From Carpediemonas membranifera (taxonomy: Eukaryota > Fornicata), in assembly GCA_019828565.1 (NCBI GenBank), contig JAHDYR010000025.1, positions 868,001 to 932,000 on the forward strand: DNA of 64,000 bases, written 5' to 3'. The position numbers and the translations under genes are program-made. Shown here piece by piece: positions 48,154-57,850 of this stretch. The notes under the pieces were generated by a model. The model saw nothing but the letters and a program-made list of their open reading frames with translations, was not told the origin of the DNA and did no database searches. Positions within the stretch are counted from its first letter, which is position 1. The number at the start of each line of letters is the position of its first letter.

Positions 48154-50514
48154 TCACACTGACAGGCTCTTCTGGAGATAAGCAACGAACTCATTGTAAC
48201 TCTGGCCGTTGACGCTGCTCTCAAGCATCAGCTCCGAGAAGTGCCGCTGCAGAGGACCGTCCTGTCTGACAATGAAATGGGGGATCTCGCTGACACGCCG
48301 GTTCCGGAGCAAAGTGAGGCCGTCCATGATCCGTTTTCCGGCATGCGTGTTGGTCCGTAGCTTGAGGGCCAGCTTGTTGTCATTCGGGTCAAACTGCTCG
48401 AACGCCTCCATGCCAACCTCAGTCGACACGCCGCGGCCCACGAATACGTAAATCGCATGGTTGTCCTCGATAATATAGATTTGATCGGGTTTGATTGACT
48501 CGATGCTCAGTCTCGCGAGGCTGAGTCTATCCGACTGGGCATCAACACAGTAGCACGACGGGTATATGATCGACCGGACCATGCCCACGGGCTTTGACAG
48601 GAGCACCGACAGCACGAAAGCCCGCTCGTCAGCCTTGGCGTGTGCCGACATGCGCACCATGGACGTCTTGAGCAGCGCCAGGGAGAAGAGGGGGTAGAGT
48701 CGCATCGTCTCGGGCAGCACGAGGGTCTGGTTGGGGCTCGGGTTGGGTGCTGTCGACGTGTAGAGCGCCAGGGTGTGCTGGCACCGGCGGTCGATGTCCT
48801 TGCGGACCTCCTCGATCTTAGCACCGTCGGCGAGCTTGTCTGCTGCCTTCTTCGCCTCGAGGCAGAGGATCGTGTCCATGTCCGCGGTCTGGAACAGGTC
48901 GCTCGTCTCTGCCGTCGTCTGCATCGGCACCGTGCACACACGAACCCGTCTCTCACCGCTCGTGGTCGTGTAAAGCAGCGCTGTCTGTATATAAACGGTA
49001 TTCTGGACTATGGTGTCCTCGACGGCAATCTCGAGGCCGACAGCCGAATCGGCGTCGGCGTTGGCCATGTTGAGCAGGTTCGTCTGGCGTGTGAAGAAGT
49101 GGCCCAGGTACCTCGTCACCTTTGCCCCCGCGCTGCAGCGGACGCGGAAGACTGCTTCGAGCGCCGTCTCCCGGCTGAGGACCCGGCCAACATCACTCGA
49201 CAGCTTCCTACCATCTCTGACGGCGAGGAACGTCGGGTAGTACTCGGCAGACCCGCTCGTGAGGCGAGACAGGACAGAGAGGGTCGCGACGTCCATGTAG
49301 GTGGAGGCGGTGTGGAAGCCGTCGATGCAGACGTGTGCCTGGGACGCTTCGGTGGCGAGTTCCTTGTACGCGTCGTTGGAAGGCGAGAAGAGGCCCTTTC
49401 CATCAATGTTCAGCTTGCCGGCCGACTCGCGGTCAGTCAAGGAGCCGACGCCCATGGTTGGCAGGGAAGCAAGGAAGTACAGCACCCGCCCGCCGTACGT
49501 CATGATGGAACGCACGGCACTCGTAATTGCAGGGCCAAAGGCGCCTGAAGGCTCGGCGCGGGCCTCGGAGAAACGATGGGGCAGCATGTCGAGGAAGCCG
49601 CAGATCTTGTCGAGGTTCTCAGCGAGGTTGACGATGAGGTCGCCCTGGAGGGGCATAGGAATGAACGGGGCACCAGCGGTCACGGGCTCGACAATCTCGT
49701 GGGCCGTCTCGGTATGCGGCGGGAATCTCCAAAACTGCACAGCCGAGTCGAAAGTGATGAAGGAGACGAGAATACGGGTATCCTGCGCCATGCGGGTCAA
49801 GTTGAACTTCAGGGTCGAGCATACAGTGTCGATAAGGCGGGTCTTGATTGCCGGGTCAGAGACGTCGAGCACGAACGTGTAGACTGGTGGTTGGGGCGGG
49901 CGGACCATGTAGGGCTCGGGGGCGGCGAGCTCATACACACCGTTGGCCAGCTCGGGCCTGTTCTCAGCGTCAATGCGGCGTCCGTTGGAGTCGAGGGGCT
50001 GGTGGTACCTGTCGGGCGTCTTGTTAATCGTGCCGCAGATGATGCACTTCCAGCGGCTGCCGTGGTCGACGAAGGGGGTGTAGCAGTTGACGTAGGACCT
50101 GCAGTTGGAGCACCGGACGGGATTAATGTCGTTGAAGTTGATCACCGGCACGGGCTTCGCCATGGGGGCAAGAGGACGGGCCACTGCGCCAAAGGGTGCA
50201 GGCCACTTGTTCATGATGCCCGCGTTGTTGCCGATGCACTTGTTCGTGAGACGCAAGTGCTCGCCGACAGGCTTCGACACCACCTTGGGAATGGGAACCG
50301 TGCGAGGCGCCTGCGGCTGCTGGGCCACTACAGGTGCAGTTGGGGCCTGCGTAGGAGCGGTATATGCGCCGAGGACAGGCGGAGGAGGAAGAAACGAGGA
50401 TGCGCTCGTGCCTTGCGGTGCAACCGTGGTATTCGGTGCTTGCTGCGTTGCTACAGGCTGTTGTTGCTCCTGCGGATAGTCTTCGAATACAGGTGCACTG
50501 AGAGGGGCGTTCAT
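48154..50514 (-). CDS. SEC24: Sec24-like COPII cargo-binding subunit
   Basis: 786 aa from the ATG at 50514. A Pro/Gln-rich tail (residues 1-80) precedes the zinc finger: RCSNCRSYVNCY then WKCIICG, with Cys at about 135, 138, 157 and 160. The trunk domain follows (PPVYTFVLDVSDPAI, LVSFITFDSAVQFW), then beta-sandwich and helical regions. The C-terminal gelsolin-like domain includes YIIEDNHAIYVFVGRGVSTE. Sec24 pairs with Sec23 and selects cargo in ER-exit vesicles. It is somewhat shorter than typical (~900-1,000 aa), mainly in the N-terminal tail. Divergent from the SP-RING gene across a 310-nt gap (50515-50824) in which I see no motif. Confidence 0.92.
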   Translation of the reverse strand: MNAPLSAPVFEDYPQEQQQPVATQQAPNTTVAPQGTSASSFLPPPPVLGAYTAPTQAPTAPVVAQQPQAPRTVPIPKVVSKPVGEHLRLTNKCIGNNAGIMNKWPAPFGAVARPLAPMAKPVPVINFNDINPVRCSNCRSYVNCYTPFVDHGSRWKCIICGTINKTPDRYHQPLDSNGRRIDAENRPELANGVYELAAPEPYMVRPPQPPVYTFVLDVSDPAIKTRLIDTVCSTLKFNLTRMAQDTRILVSFITFDSAVQFWRFPPHTETAHEIVEPVTAGAPFIPMPLQGDLIVNLAENLDKICGFLDMLPHRFSEARAEPSGAFGPAITSAVRSIMTYGGRVLYFLASLPTMGVGSLTDRESAGKLNIDGKGLFSPSNDAYKELATEASQAHVCIDGFHTASTYMDVATLSVLSRLTSGSAEYYPTFLAVRDGRKLSSDVGRVLSRETALEAVFRVRCSAGAKVTRYLGHFFTRQTNLLNMANADADSAVGLEIAVEDTIVQNTVYIQTALLYTTTSGERRVRVCTVPMQTTAETSDLFQTADMDTILCLEAKKAADKLADGAKIEEVRKDIDRRCQHTLALYTSTAPNPSPNQTLVLPETMRLYPLFSLALLKTSMVRMSAHAKADERAFVLSVLLSKPVGMVRSIIYPSCYCVDAQSDRLSLARLSIESIKPDQIYIIEDNHAIYVFVGRGVSTEVGMEAFEQFDPNDNKLALKLRTNTHAGKRIMDGLTLLRNRRVSEIPHFIVRQDGPLQRHFSELMLESSVNGQSYNEFVAYLQKSLSV

Positions 50515-50824
50515 TCCAGTGCAAGGTTGCCTCGCAATTTTGGCGGCAAATGGATTTGCATGAAGTTGGGTTGAGTGCCTTGAGATGCGTGCATGACTCG
50601 TGGTCTATGTATATCCAGGGGCCGCGGGACTGAAGAAACGCTGGGCAAATTCCAAGTCCAAGGGGCGAGAGAAATTTTTAGCAGAAAACGCCATACAGGC
50701 GTATTTCACGCATTTACACGACTCAAGGCGTCCTAATACACCTTCTTTGCGTTGAGAATTTTGAACGAATCAGGGTCGACACGAAGCATCATCTGCTCCC
50801 CAGTATCCGAGCTTAACGTCACAA

Positions 50825-52939
50825 ATGGACGACTACTCCGATGATTCTTTGGAAATATACTCCGAAAGTTCAACAGATAACTCCTGGGCGGAGTATCGAC
50901 GCCAGCAGATTCTGGACGAGCAATATCGCCGCTTTGGGGAGGAGGACTGGGATTTCAGCAGCAGTGACGAGGACTACGAAGCTGATGCATATGAAGAACA
51001 GAACAGGGATCGTCCACGGGAGGTTACCACGCTCTCGCAGGTCCGTGTGCCCATGTCTGATCTCCTCAACCAGCACTCCTCACGCCTCATCAGCCAGGCC
51101 CCCGCCTCCACACGCCAGAATAGCTCACGAGTGCCCACACAACGCCCGACAGCGCCAGACCCCGACCAGCTGCAGCACACGAATTGCCGGGCCCGGACAG
51201 CGCTCTCCTCTGTTCCCGCAATGCATACTTTGGTGGACTCCAGTGCGATCCGGAGTGTCATTGACGGGGTCGGCCCGACCTCTCGCCTGTTCCGAGGCCA
51301 GACGTGGCTTGAACTTGCAGAGATTTTCAAAGACCAGCAGGTTATGTCAGGTTCATCGGTCAAGACGAACGACCAGGTGCAGTGCACGCAGATAGTCAAC
51401 ACCCTGGCCGTATCCCTTGCTAACGCTAGGTGTATGACCATCGACTCGCCAGTTTTCTACCCGTATGTCAAGTCAAGCGGTCGAAAAGGAGATAGGGCAG
51501 CCGGTATCCGGTGGATCACGCTATACCTGCTCAACGGATACCCAGCTCGGGCAGGGGACATGCCCTCTACAATCGGCGTGGCCCAGGTCCGTCAGACCCG
51601 ACGCCAGGTCCCAACACCAGCCCGAACGGCCGGCCGACCCACTATCCGAGAGCCGACTCGGCCTGCATCCTCTTCAACCGCGGCTAGGGCGAGCCAGCCT
51701 AGTACTGTGAAGCTTAAGGCTACTCCTCCGGGGAGCAGGGTGATTCGATCGGATCCGTTTATCAGATCCAGGACCGTCCTCGGAAGATGGGCACTCAACG
51801 CAGCTAATATTGTCAAAAGCGGGCAGACAGTCGAGTTCGACCTCGCTCTCAGCCAGAAAGCCATTGAATTAATCAAAAGGGAAGCAGAGCTGCCATGCCC
51901 GGTCACCCAGAAGGAAAAGGACACCGATTCAGAGTTCTCTGACGATGATGAAGCGACGGACATTGATGAGGATCCCGCCAAGAACGTGATCTTGTTAAGA
52001 TACGATTCGAATGAGATTTTGCCGTGGATTGAGGCAGATTCGGTGAAGGTTTCGTGCTTGGGCCAGACGGTATCAGTCGCCTCTGACGCGATGAAACGGG
52101 CCGCGAAGCCGGTCAAGCCTGTGTATGGTGAGGAGAACTCGAAGATCGTCCCAAGATCTGTTGATTTGACTGAATCCATTTTGCATCTGGTTTCGTCAAT
52201 GGCAAAAATCGGGATTAACTCCGCCTCCCCATATCAATTTACCGTCTCTCTCTCGCTATCGCCCGATCGATTCTTTCAGCACCCGAACTCGTTCAATTCC
52301 GGCATTCTATTCGTCGAATCCGGCGTTTTGTTCACCCCATGGGCCCTAGCTCAAGTCGTCCATGCGGTTGACCCCATGGTCTCAGCCAACCCGACGATCT
52401 CCCAGGCCGACCCAGCCGAGGAGAGCGACGACGACCTAGACGATCTTGCCGTGCAGTTTAGCCTCTTGGACCCGCTCGCGTTTACCCGTATGGACATCCC
52501 CTGCCGGTCCGTCCACTGCACCCACCCCTCGTGCTTCGACATCCTGGTTTTCCTGGAGTTTGGCTCCGACACGGCCAACTTCAACTGCCCCATTTGTAAC
52601 AAACAGGCCCTACCCGAGGATCTGCGGGTCGACTCCTACATGAGGATGCTTCTCAACATGGTGCCTGACGAAGACTCGGTGACCATCTCGACCAAGGACG
52701 GCAAGGTCATCCGCGAGGGCGAGGAAATCCCGACCGAGCGCCGGGGTACGAGAGCAGCGCCAAAGATTCGGTTCGTGAGTAAGCGAGACAACATTGATGT
52801 CCCTGTGCACCACGCTGCGCCAGCGCCCAGGGCAAGCGTCCAGCCTACTCCGGCAGCGACGGCTGGGTGGACTCCGGATGTCCGGCACACGGTGTCCGGC
52901 GGGATCGGGACGGAGGGCGACCCCTTCGAGATCGACTGA
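50825..52939 (+). CDS. SP-RING (SIZ/PIAS-type) SUMO E3 ligase-like protein
   Basis: 704 aa from the ATG at 50825. The N-terminus is acidic (SDDSLEIYSESS, DFSSSDEDYEAD), followed by disordered Ser/Pro/Arg-rich segments. A PINIT-like region at about residues 300-450 is possible. At about 545-605 lies the SP-RING: FSLLDPLAFTRMDIPCRSV, CTHPSCFDIL, then FNCPICNKQALPEDLRVDSY. The C-x-H and C-x-x-C zinc ligands are present, and the leading Cys of the motif is Asp. The C-terminus GDPFEID could be a SUMO-interacting motif. It likely positions E2-SUMO on nuclear substrates; SUMO ligase activity is inferred from the family. Confidence 0.85.
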   Translation: MDDYSDDSLEIYSESSTDNSWAEYRRQQILDEQYRRFGEEDWDFSSSDEDYEADAYEEQNRDRPREVTTLSQVRVPMSDLLNQHSSRLISQAPASTRQNSSRVPTQRPTAPDPDQLQHTNCRARTALSSVPAMHTLVDSSAIRSVIDGVGPTSRLFRGQTWLELAEIFKDQQVMSGSSVKTNDQVQCTQIVNTLAVSLANARCMTIDSPVFYPYVKSSGRKGDRAAGIRWITLYLLNGYPARAGDMPSTIGVAQVRQTRRQVPTPARTAGRPTIREPTRPASSSTAARASQPSTVKLKATPPGSRVIRSDPFIRSRTVLGRWALNAANIVKSGQTVEFDLALSQKAIELIKREAELPCPVTQKEKDTDSEFSDDDEATDIDEDPAKNVILLRYDSNEILPWIEADSVKVSCLGQTVSVASDAMKRAAKPVKPVYGEENSKIVPRSVDLTESILHLVSSMAKIGINSASPYQFTVSLSLSPDRFFQHPNSFNSGILFVESGVLFTPWALAQVVHAVDPMVSANPTISQADPAEESDDDLDDLAVQFSLLDPLAFTRMDIPCRSVHCTHPSCFDILVFLEFGSDTANFNCPICNKQALPEDLRVDSYMRMLLNMVPDEDSVTISTKDGKVIREGEEIPTERRGTRAAPKIRFVSKRDNIDVPVHHAAPAPRASVQPTPAATAGWTPDVRHTVSGGIGTEGDPFEID

Positions 52940-53074
52940 TGATGAGTTTGAGCTTACCAGTGAGGTAAATCAGCGGAGTTCGGAATGAGAGATTTGATGC
53001 GACTGGAAAGCCAAAGGGAGGGATTGGCAGACTGGTATGATAAACTGGAGATGCCACGGCAGGGGTACTATCAT

Positions 53075-54367
53075 TTACTGCTCGGGCCACGGGTCGACGT
53101 CGACTGGGATGATCTCATAGTGCAATGTGGGTGCCTCGCACTCGACCATCTCAGCCACCCCATCTGCCACGCCCGTCACCTCGAACCACTGGCCGGTGAT
53201 CGAGAAGGCCCAGCTGCCACTAACCCACCGTCCGCCAAATATTGTGGCCTCAAAGGGCACGCTGTAATGTTTGTCACGGCTGTACATGTGAGTCTGGCCC
53301 TCAGTGACCCAGATAAGATCATAGTCACAAAAGAATCCCTTGACTCTCTCTCGGAAGCGGAGCGGGGTGGCTGTGAGGCACTTGTCGCCCTCACTGTACC
53401 CAGACAGCAGGCCCGACTGGGCGATAGGACGGGGAACTTCGCCAGCGAAGAGCAGCTGGCGGTCGCTGAGGAAGACATTAAACGAAAAGTCTGGTATGAT
53501 CCGGTCGACCCTGAATGGCAGCTCCTCGAAGCCGGTCATCTCGTTCTCGTGACCGAGACCCAGCCGGCCATACCGATTGTCACCGCTGATCACCTGCCGA
53601 TCGCCCATTGAGAGGATGACAGTATCGTACAGGTCTTGCATGATGTGGTCTGGGACAAATCCAGCGGGCACTGCTACTGTGTGGAAGAGGTGCCTGTTCT
53701 CCTCCTCGACTGGGCCGACATACCATGTTGAATCCGCACCCGCAACTATGCCGACCGGGGTGAGTATGAACGTCTGCCATCTCTCCATCGACAAATCGGT
53801 CACCATCCTGTGCTTCTCCCAGGGGGGCAGGCTGGCCTCGAGCTCGGCGACCTTGGGGCAGGCGGGGAAGGTGAGGCGGGTCGGGTCGACGAACCCAGAT
53901 GACTGGAACCCCAGCTCACCATTGTAGCAAGCGCCCCAGCCCCACAGACCCTTGGGCGTCCTGGCGATGAGGGTGAACCAGGCGCTGTAGACCTCGAGGG
54001 CCCTGGGCATCCTGGCCCTGGTGAGGGCGGCGTGATAGTCAGTGTCGAGCATGAAGAGTCGGCCCATGTACATGCGGTGGTGGTAGCATCTGTCGGGCAC
54101 AGGGCACTGATAGCTCTCGCCGTCCTTCTCGGCGACGTTCAGCGTGAAGAAGAACTTGCGGCAGAGGAACCAGAGGCACTTGGCCTCGGGCGTGAGAGCC
54201 TTGCCGATCTTGTCGTACATCTCGGTCTCATCTGGCCACTTCTCTCGAGCCTCGTTCAGCACCCTTCCACCACTCTCACCACTTCGGAGGAGCAGCGGGG
54301 CCGACAAGCGGGCCAGCTTGAGCGAGTGATAAATGGTTGAGAGACTTGGAGTGGGGTCGGCTTTCAT
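53075..54367 (-). pseudogene. RCC1-like family, 5'-truncated copy with unrelated N-terminus
   Basis: 430-aa open frame. Homology to the family starts only at VLNEAREKWPDE (junction ~54265). The first ~35 residues (MKADPTPSLSTIYHSLKL) come from unrelated DNA, so the helical N-terminal region is lost. Blades and C-terminus (PVDVDPWPEQ) are intact. Its ATG at 54367 directly follows the stop codon of the neighbouring copy A2 on the same strand, which suggests a deletion fused the two units. Confidence 0.75.
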
Positions 54368-55984
54368 TTATAAACCATACGGGTCGATGTCGACGGGAAT
54401 GATGTCTTCCCACGACTCGGGCGTCTCGCACTCGACTGGCTCAGCGCCAGCCTCGGATACCCTGAACAACTGGCCAGTAGCGTCGCGGAAGGAGCTGAAG
54501 GCTTCATCTTCTTGAGTTGTGATACCAACTGCCGTCGCCTCAAAGGGCACGCTGTACTGGTTTTCTCCGTCGCATAGATGAGTGCGGCCCTCAGTGACCC
54601 AGATAAGATCATAGTCACAAAAGAATCCCTTGACTCTCTCTGGGAACCGGAGCTGGGTGGCTGTGAGGCACACACCATCCTCGCTGTATCCAGGCAGCAG
54701 GCCCGACTGGGCGATATGAGGGAGAACTTGGCCGGCGAACAGCAGCTGGTGGCCGCTGAGGAAGTAATTGAAGGTATTATCTAGCCCAATGCTTGGTATC
54801 CGGTCGACCCTGAAGGGCAGCTCCTCGAAGCCAGTCATCTCGTTCTCGTGCCCGAGTCCCAGCCGGCCACAGAAGTTCCATCCGCTGATCATTCGTCGAT
54901 CGCCCATGGAGAGGATAACAGTGTAGAATGAATCCACGATGTGATCTGCGACAAAGCCAGTGGGTACGGCGACTGGGTGGAAGAGGTGCCTGTTCTCGTC
55001 CTCGACTGTGCCGACAAACGCTTTCGCATCCGCACCAGCCATGACAGTGCCGACCGGAGTGAAGATGAACGTTCGAGCTCTTATCAGCGACACACCGGTC
55101 ACCACCCTGTGCTTCTCCCAGGGGGGCAGGCTGGCCTCGAGCTTGGCGACCTTGGGGCAGGCGGGGAAGGTGAGGCGGGTCGGGTCGACGAACCCAGACG
55201 ACTCGAACCCCAGCTGACCAGAGCCGTTATCACCCCAGCCCCACAGACCCTTGGGTGTCCTGGCGATGTGGGTGGACAAGTTGCTGTAGACCTCGAGGGC
55301 CCTGGGCATCCTGGCCCTGGTGAGGGCGGTGTGATAGTCAGTGTCGAGCATGAAGAGTCGGCCCATGTGCATGAGGTGGTGGTAGCAATCGCCGTATACT
55401 GTGTACTGATAGCTCTCGCCGTCCTTCTCGGCGACGTTCAGCGAGAAGAAGAACTTGCGGCAGAGGAACCAGAGGCACTTGGCCTCGGGCGTGAGAGCCT
55501 TGCCGATCTTGTCGTACATCTCGGTCTCATCTGGCCACTTCTCTCGAGCCTCGTTCAGCACCCTGTCCTCGAGGTCTGGGTTGGCCCCGCCACCCAGCAG
55601 ACACGCCCACACCGCGCCCTGGTTCAGCGTGTGCATGGCGATCGGGAGCTCCTCGCCGTCCGCGAGCTCGACGTTCATGGACAGCGGGGGGCCGCTGGTG
55701 AGGATCGAGCGGGCGCGGTCGAGGAGGATTTGCGCGGCTGGTTCGAGAGGGGGGAGCTTGGAGATCATGGCGAGGAGGGATTCGAGAGACGGGGCGCTCG
55801 TTGGTGTAGCAGTGCTCTTGTTGTTGTGCATCGAGGGCATCTGCTCGCCGAAGTGTCTGGAGTAGGCGCACTGGAGCAACGAGGGGATGTCCCCAGAGAT
55901 GGAGGCCGTTTCGGTGAGTGAGGCGCGATATGCGGAGATCAGCGCATCTTTGATGGCCGATGGCGAGGAGCTAGCGCTTTTCAT
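54368..55984 (-). CDS. RCC1-like family protein, A-type (A2)
   Basis: 538 aa, intact. N-terminus MKSASSSPSAIKDALISAYR. Residues 20-140 are helical and conserved across the family (SGDIPSLLQCAYSRHFGEQM), and LWFLCRKFFFSLNVAEKDGE precedes a variable loop. RCC1-like blades follow: GLWGWGDNGSGQLGF, SMGDRRMISGWNFCGRLG, LLFAGQVLPHIAQSGLLPGY and IWVTEGRTHLCDG. The C-terminus PVDIDPYGL differs from sister copies. Its 5' flank (to about 56090) is homologous to those of the copies at 57851 and 61663. Function unknown. Confidence 0.85.
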   Translation of the reverse strand: MKSASSSPSAIKDALISAYRASLTETASISGDIPSLLQCAYSRHFGEQMPSMHNNKSTATPTSAPSLESLLAMISKLPPLEPAAQILLDRARSILTSGPPLSMNVELADGEELPIAMHTLNQGAVWACLLGGGANPDLEDRVLNEAREKWPDETEMYDKIGKALTPEAKCLWFLCRKFFFSLNVAEKDGESYQYTVYGDCYHHLMHMGRLFMLDTDYHTALTRARMPRALEVYSNLSTHIARTPKGLWGWGDNGSGQLGFESSGFVDPTRLTFPACPKVAKLEASLPPWEKHRVVTGVSLIRARTFIFTPVGTVMAGADAKAFVGTVEDENRHLFHPVAVPTGFVADHIVDSFYTVILSMGDRRMISGWNFCGRLGLGHENEMTGFEELPFRVDRIPSIGLDNTFNYFLSGHQLLFAGQVLPHIAQSGLLPGYSEDGVCLTATQLRFPERVKGFFCDYDLIWVTEGRTHLCDGENQYSVPFEATAVGITTQEDEAFSSFRDATGQLFRVSEAGAEPVECETPESWEDIIPVDIDPYGL

Positions 55985-56090
55985 TGGTTTCAGCGCTCAG
56001 TTCGGTGGTTGCCAAATTCTGACTGCCGACTCGCCGACCACCGACGCCAGCACTGCGGATCAGACGATGAGATGCGGGCGATGTTCAGCC

Positions 56091-56548
56091 TCACAGCTTC
56101 CTTGACAGTAAGATTCCTGGGTAAACTCTCGAGTCCTTCAGCCGAGTACCGCAATGCCCTCGACGGCAGGGTGGGGCCTGTTGTCCATGGTCATGGACAA
56201 CAGCCGAGTTCTTCAACGAATTCTCCTCATGGGGTGTTTGATCGCCTCTGTTCTTTGTGAGCGGCATATCCCTCCAGGTTTGAGTGACCCATTGTCTGCC
56301 GGCGATGTGAAACGGGCGATTACTGCGGCCCCTTGAGTGTTGACTTTGGGGCCGACAGTACTGAGGTCCGCGTCTGTGTGCGAGAAGGCATTTGGGTGAT
56401 GAATATGATGAGGTTGACCCATCCCGCCATTCCGATGGGGGTAAAGCAAAGGAAGCGGACACATGCCGGCTTGGCCTTATACTGGCACTGCCGACAATGA
56501 AGCACTCAATCTCGGGCAAATCTCATGTGCCTTAACGGAACGTGCTGA
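56091..56548. other. Intergenic region between RCC1 copy A2 and the dehydrogenase
   Basis: About 460 nt between divergent genes. I see no supportable gene or motif. Confidence 0.45.
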
Positions 56549-57586
56549 ATGAATTCAGTGAATGTTGTTTTAGAAACGCCGATCAAAGCACTTGCGTCAC
56601 TTCTAACCAAGAAATGTTCAGATGTGGCGGCTGTTGTCCAACTAAGCCCATCTACGCCCGAGGTTGAAAGAACAGCCGCAGTGAAGAACGCCGACGTGCT
56701 CGTTTCCTTCAATCCTTCAGCCAAGCTGCTTGATACGGCTATTGACCGGTGTTCTCTCCTCGCCATCCCATTTGCAGGCATCGATAAGCACACTGCCCTA
56801 CTTCGTCATTACCCCCAGCTGCGTTGCATGAACCTACACACCAACGCGCCTCTCGTTGCCCAGCATGCGATGGCACTCTTACTGTCACTCACCAATCAAA
56901 TCTGCACGTTTGATCGCTCATTGCGGCGGCGCGAGTGGCGGCCAACTGACCCGAGCCCCGCCATGACGGCCTCAACAGACTTTGACGCCTGGATGGGCCC
57001 AAGCAGCCTGCTATGCCCTGACTACACCATCGGCCTGATGGGATACGGCGCCGTTGGCACGAGGATCGCCGCCATGCTCGCCCCGTTCGGCTGCCGCGTC
57101 ATCAGCTACGTCCAGCACCCAGGCCCGGAACAGTACGGCCCCGACAGCCTCGACGCATTCATGGAAGAGTGTGATGCGGTGGTTTCGTCCCTTCCAACCA
57201 CTCCGCAGACTATTGGAATCGTCGGCAAGAAGCAGCTTGACCTGCTTGGGCCAAAGGGCTTGCTCGTCGTCGTCGGCAGAGCATCGCCGTTCGTTGAGGC
57301 AGACCTTTACGAAGCCCTCAAGGAGCAACGTATCCGTGGCGCGGCGATGGACGTCTTTTGGAACGAGCCCCAGCCCTCTGCCAGGCACCACGACGACACG
57401 CTCCCCTTCACCCACCCCTTTGATACCCTGCCCAACATTGTACTCTCCCCGCACCGTGCATGGCTCCCCATGGCGGACAGCATGACCCAGGAGTGGTACT
57501 TTGAGCCGATCGCCCAGAATATACTGCGGATAGCACAGGGAAGAGATGACCTCGTGTCGCTTGTAGATGTTAATAAAGGCTACTAG
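56549..57586 (+). CDS. D-isomer-specific 2-hydroxyacid dehydrogenase
   Basis: 345 aa from the ATG at 56549. The N-terminal lid domain contains VLVSFNPSAK and AIPFAGIDKHT. The Rossmann dinucleotide motif is GLMGYGAVGTRIAAML. The catalytic triad is present: Arg in VVVGRASPFVEADLYEAL, Glu in GAAMDVFWNEP, and His in VLSPHRAWL. These enzymes reduce 2-keto acids with NAD(P)H (D-lactate, glyoxylate or hydroxypyruvate type). Substrate cannot be told from sequence by eye. No targeting peptide is visible, so cytosolic action is likely. It sits alone between two RCC1-family units. Confidence 0.9.
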   Translation: MNSVNVVLETPIKALASLLTKKCSDVAAVVQLSPSTPEVERTAAVKNADVLVSFNPSAKLLDTAIDRCSLLAIPFAGIDKHTALLRHYPQLRCMNLHTNAPLVAQHAMALLLSLTNQICTFDRSLRRREWRPTDPSPAMTASTDFDAWMGPSSLLCPDYTIGLMGYGAVGTRIAAMLAPFGCRVISYVQHPGPEQYGPDSLDAFMEECDAVVSSLPTTPQTIGIVGKKQLDLLGPKGLLVVVGRASPFVEADLYEALKEQRIRGAAMDVFWNEPQPSARHHDDTLPFTHPFDTLPNIVLSPHRAWLPMADSMTQEWYFEPIAQNILRIAQGRDDLVSLVDVNKGY

Positions 57587-57850
57587 GTGTTTGGGGTCTT
57601 CTCGAGCTGGATTGCTGCATGTGGAGTGAGCACCAGCCAACATTGTACCCGACGCGCTTGCCGAAACTTGACCAGTGTGGGAGGCCTTCACACGGCAGAG
57701 TTCAGAGGCCCCTCGGCAGCTTGGGAAATGATCTAGTTGGCTCTCCACTGTGAGCATGACTCGCGCGACACGCCTGCTTCGCAGCTGGCGTCGGTGGTCG
57801 GCGAGTCGGCAGTCAGAATTTGGCCATCGCCGAACTGAGCGCTGAAAGCG

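Noticed and set aside
49576-50574. 332-codon plus-strand frame opposite Sec24
   Set aside because: Sec24 has conserved zinc-finger and gelsolin motifs on the other strand; this frame has none.
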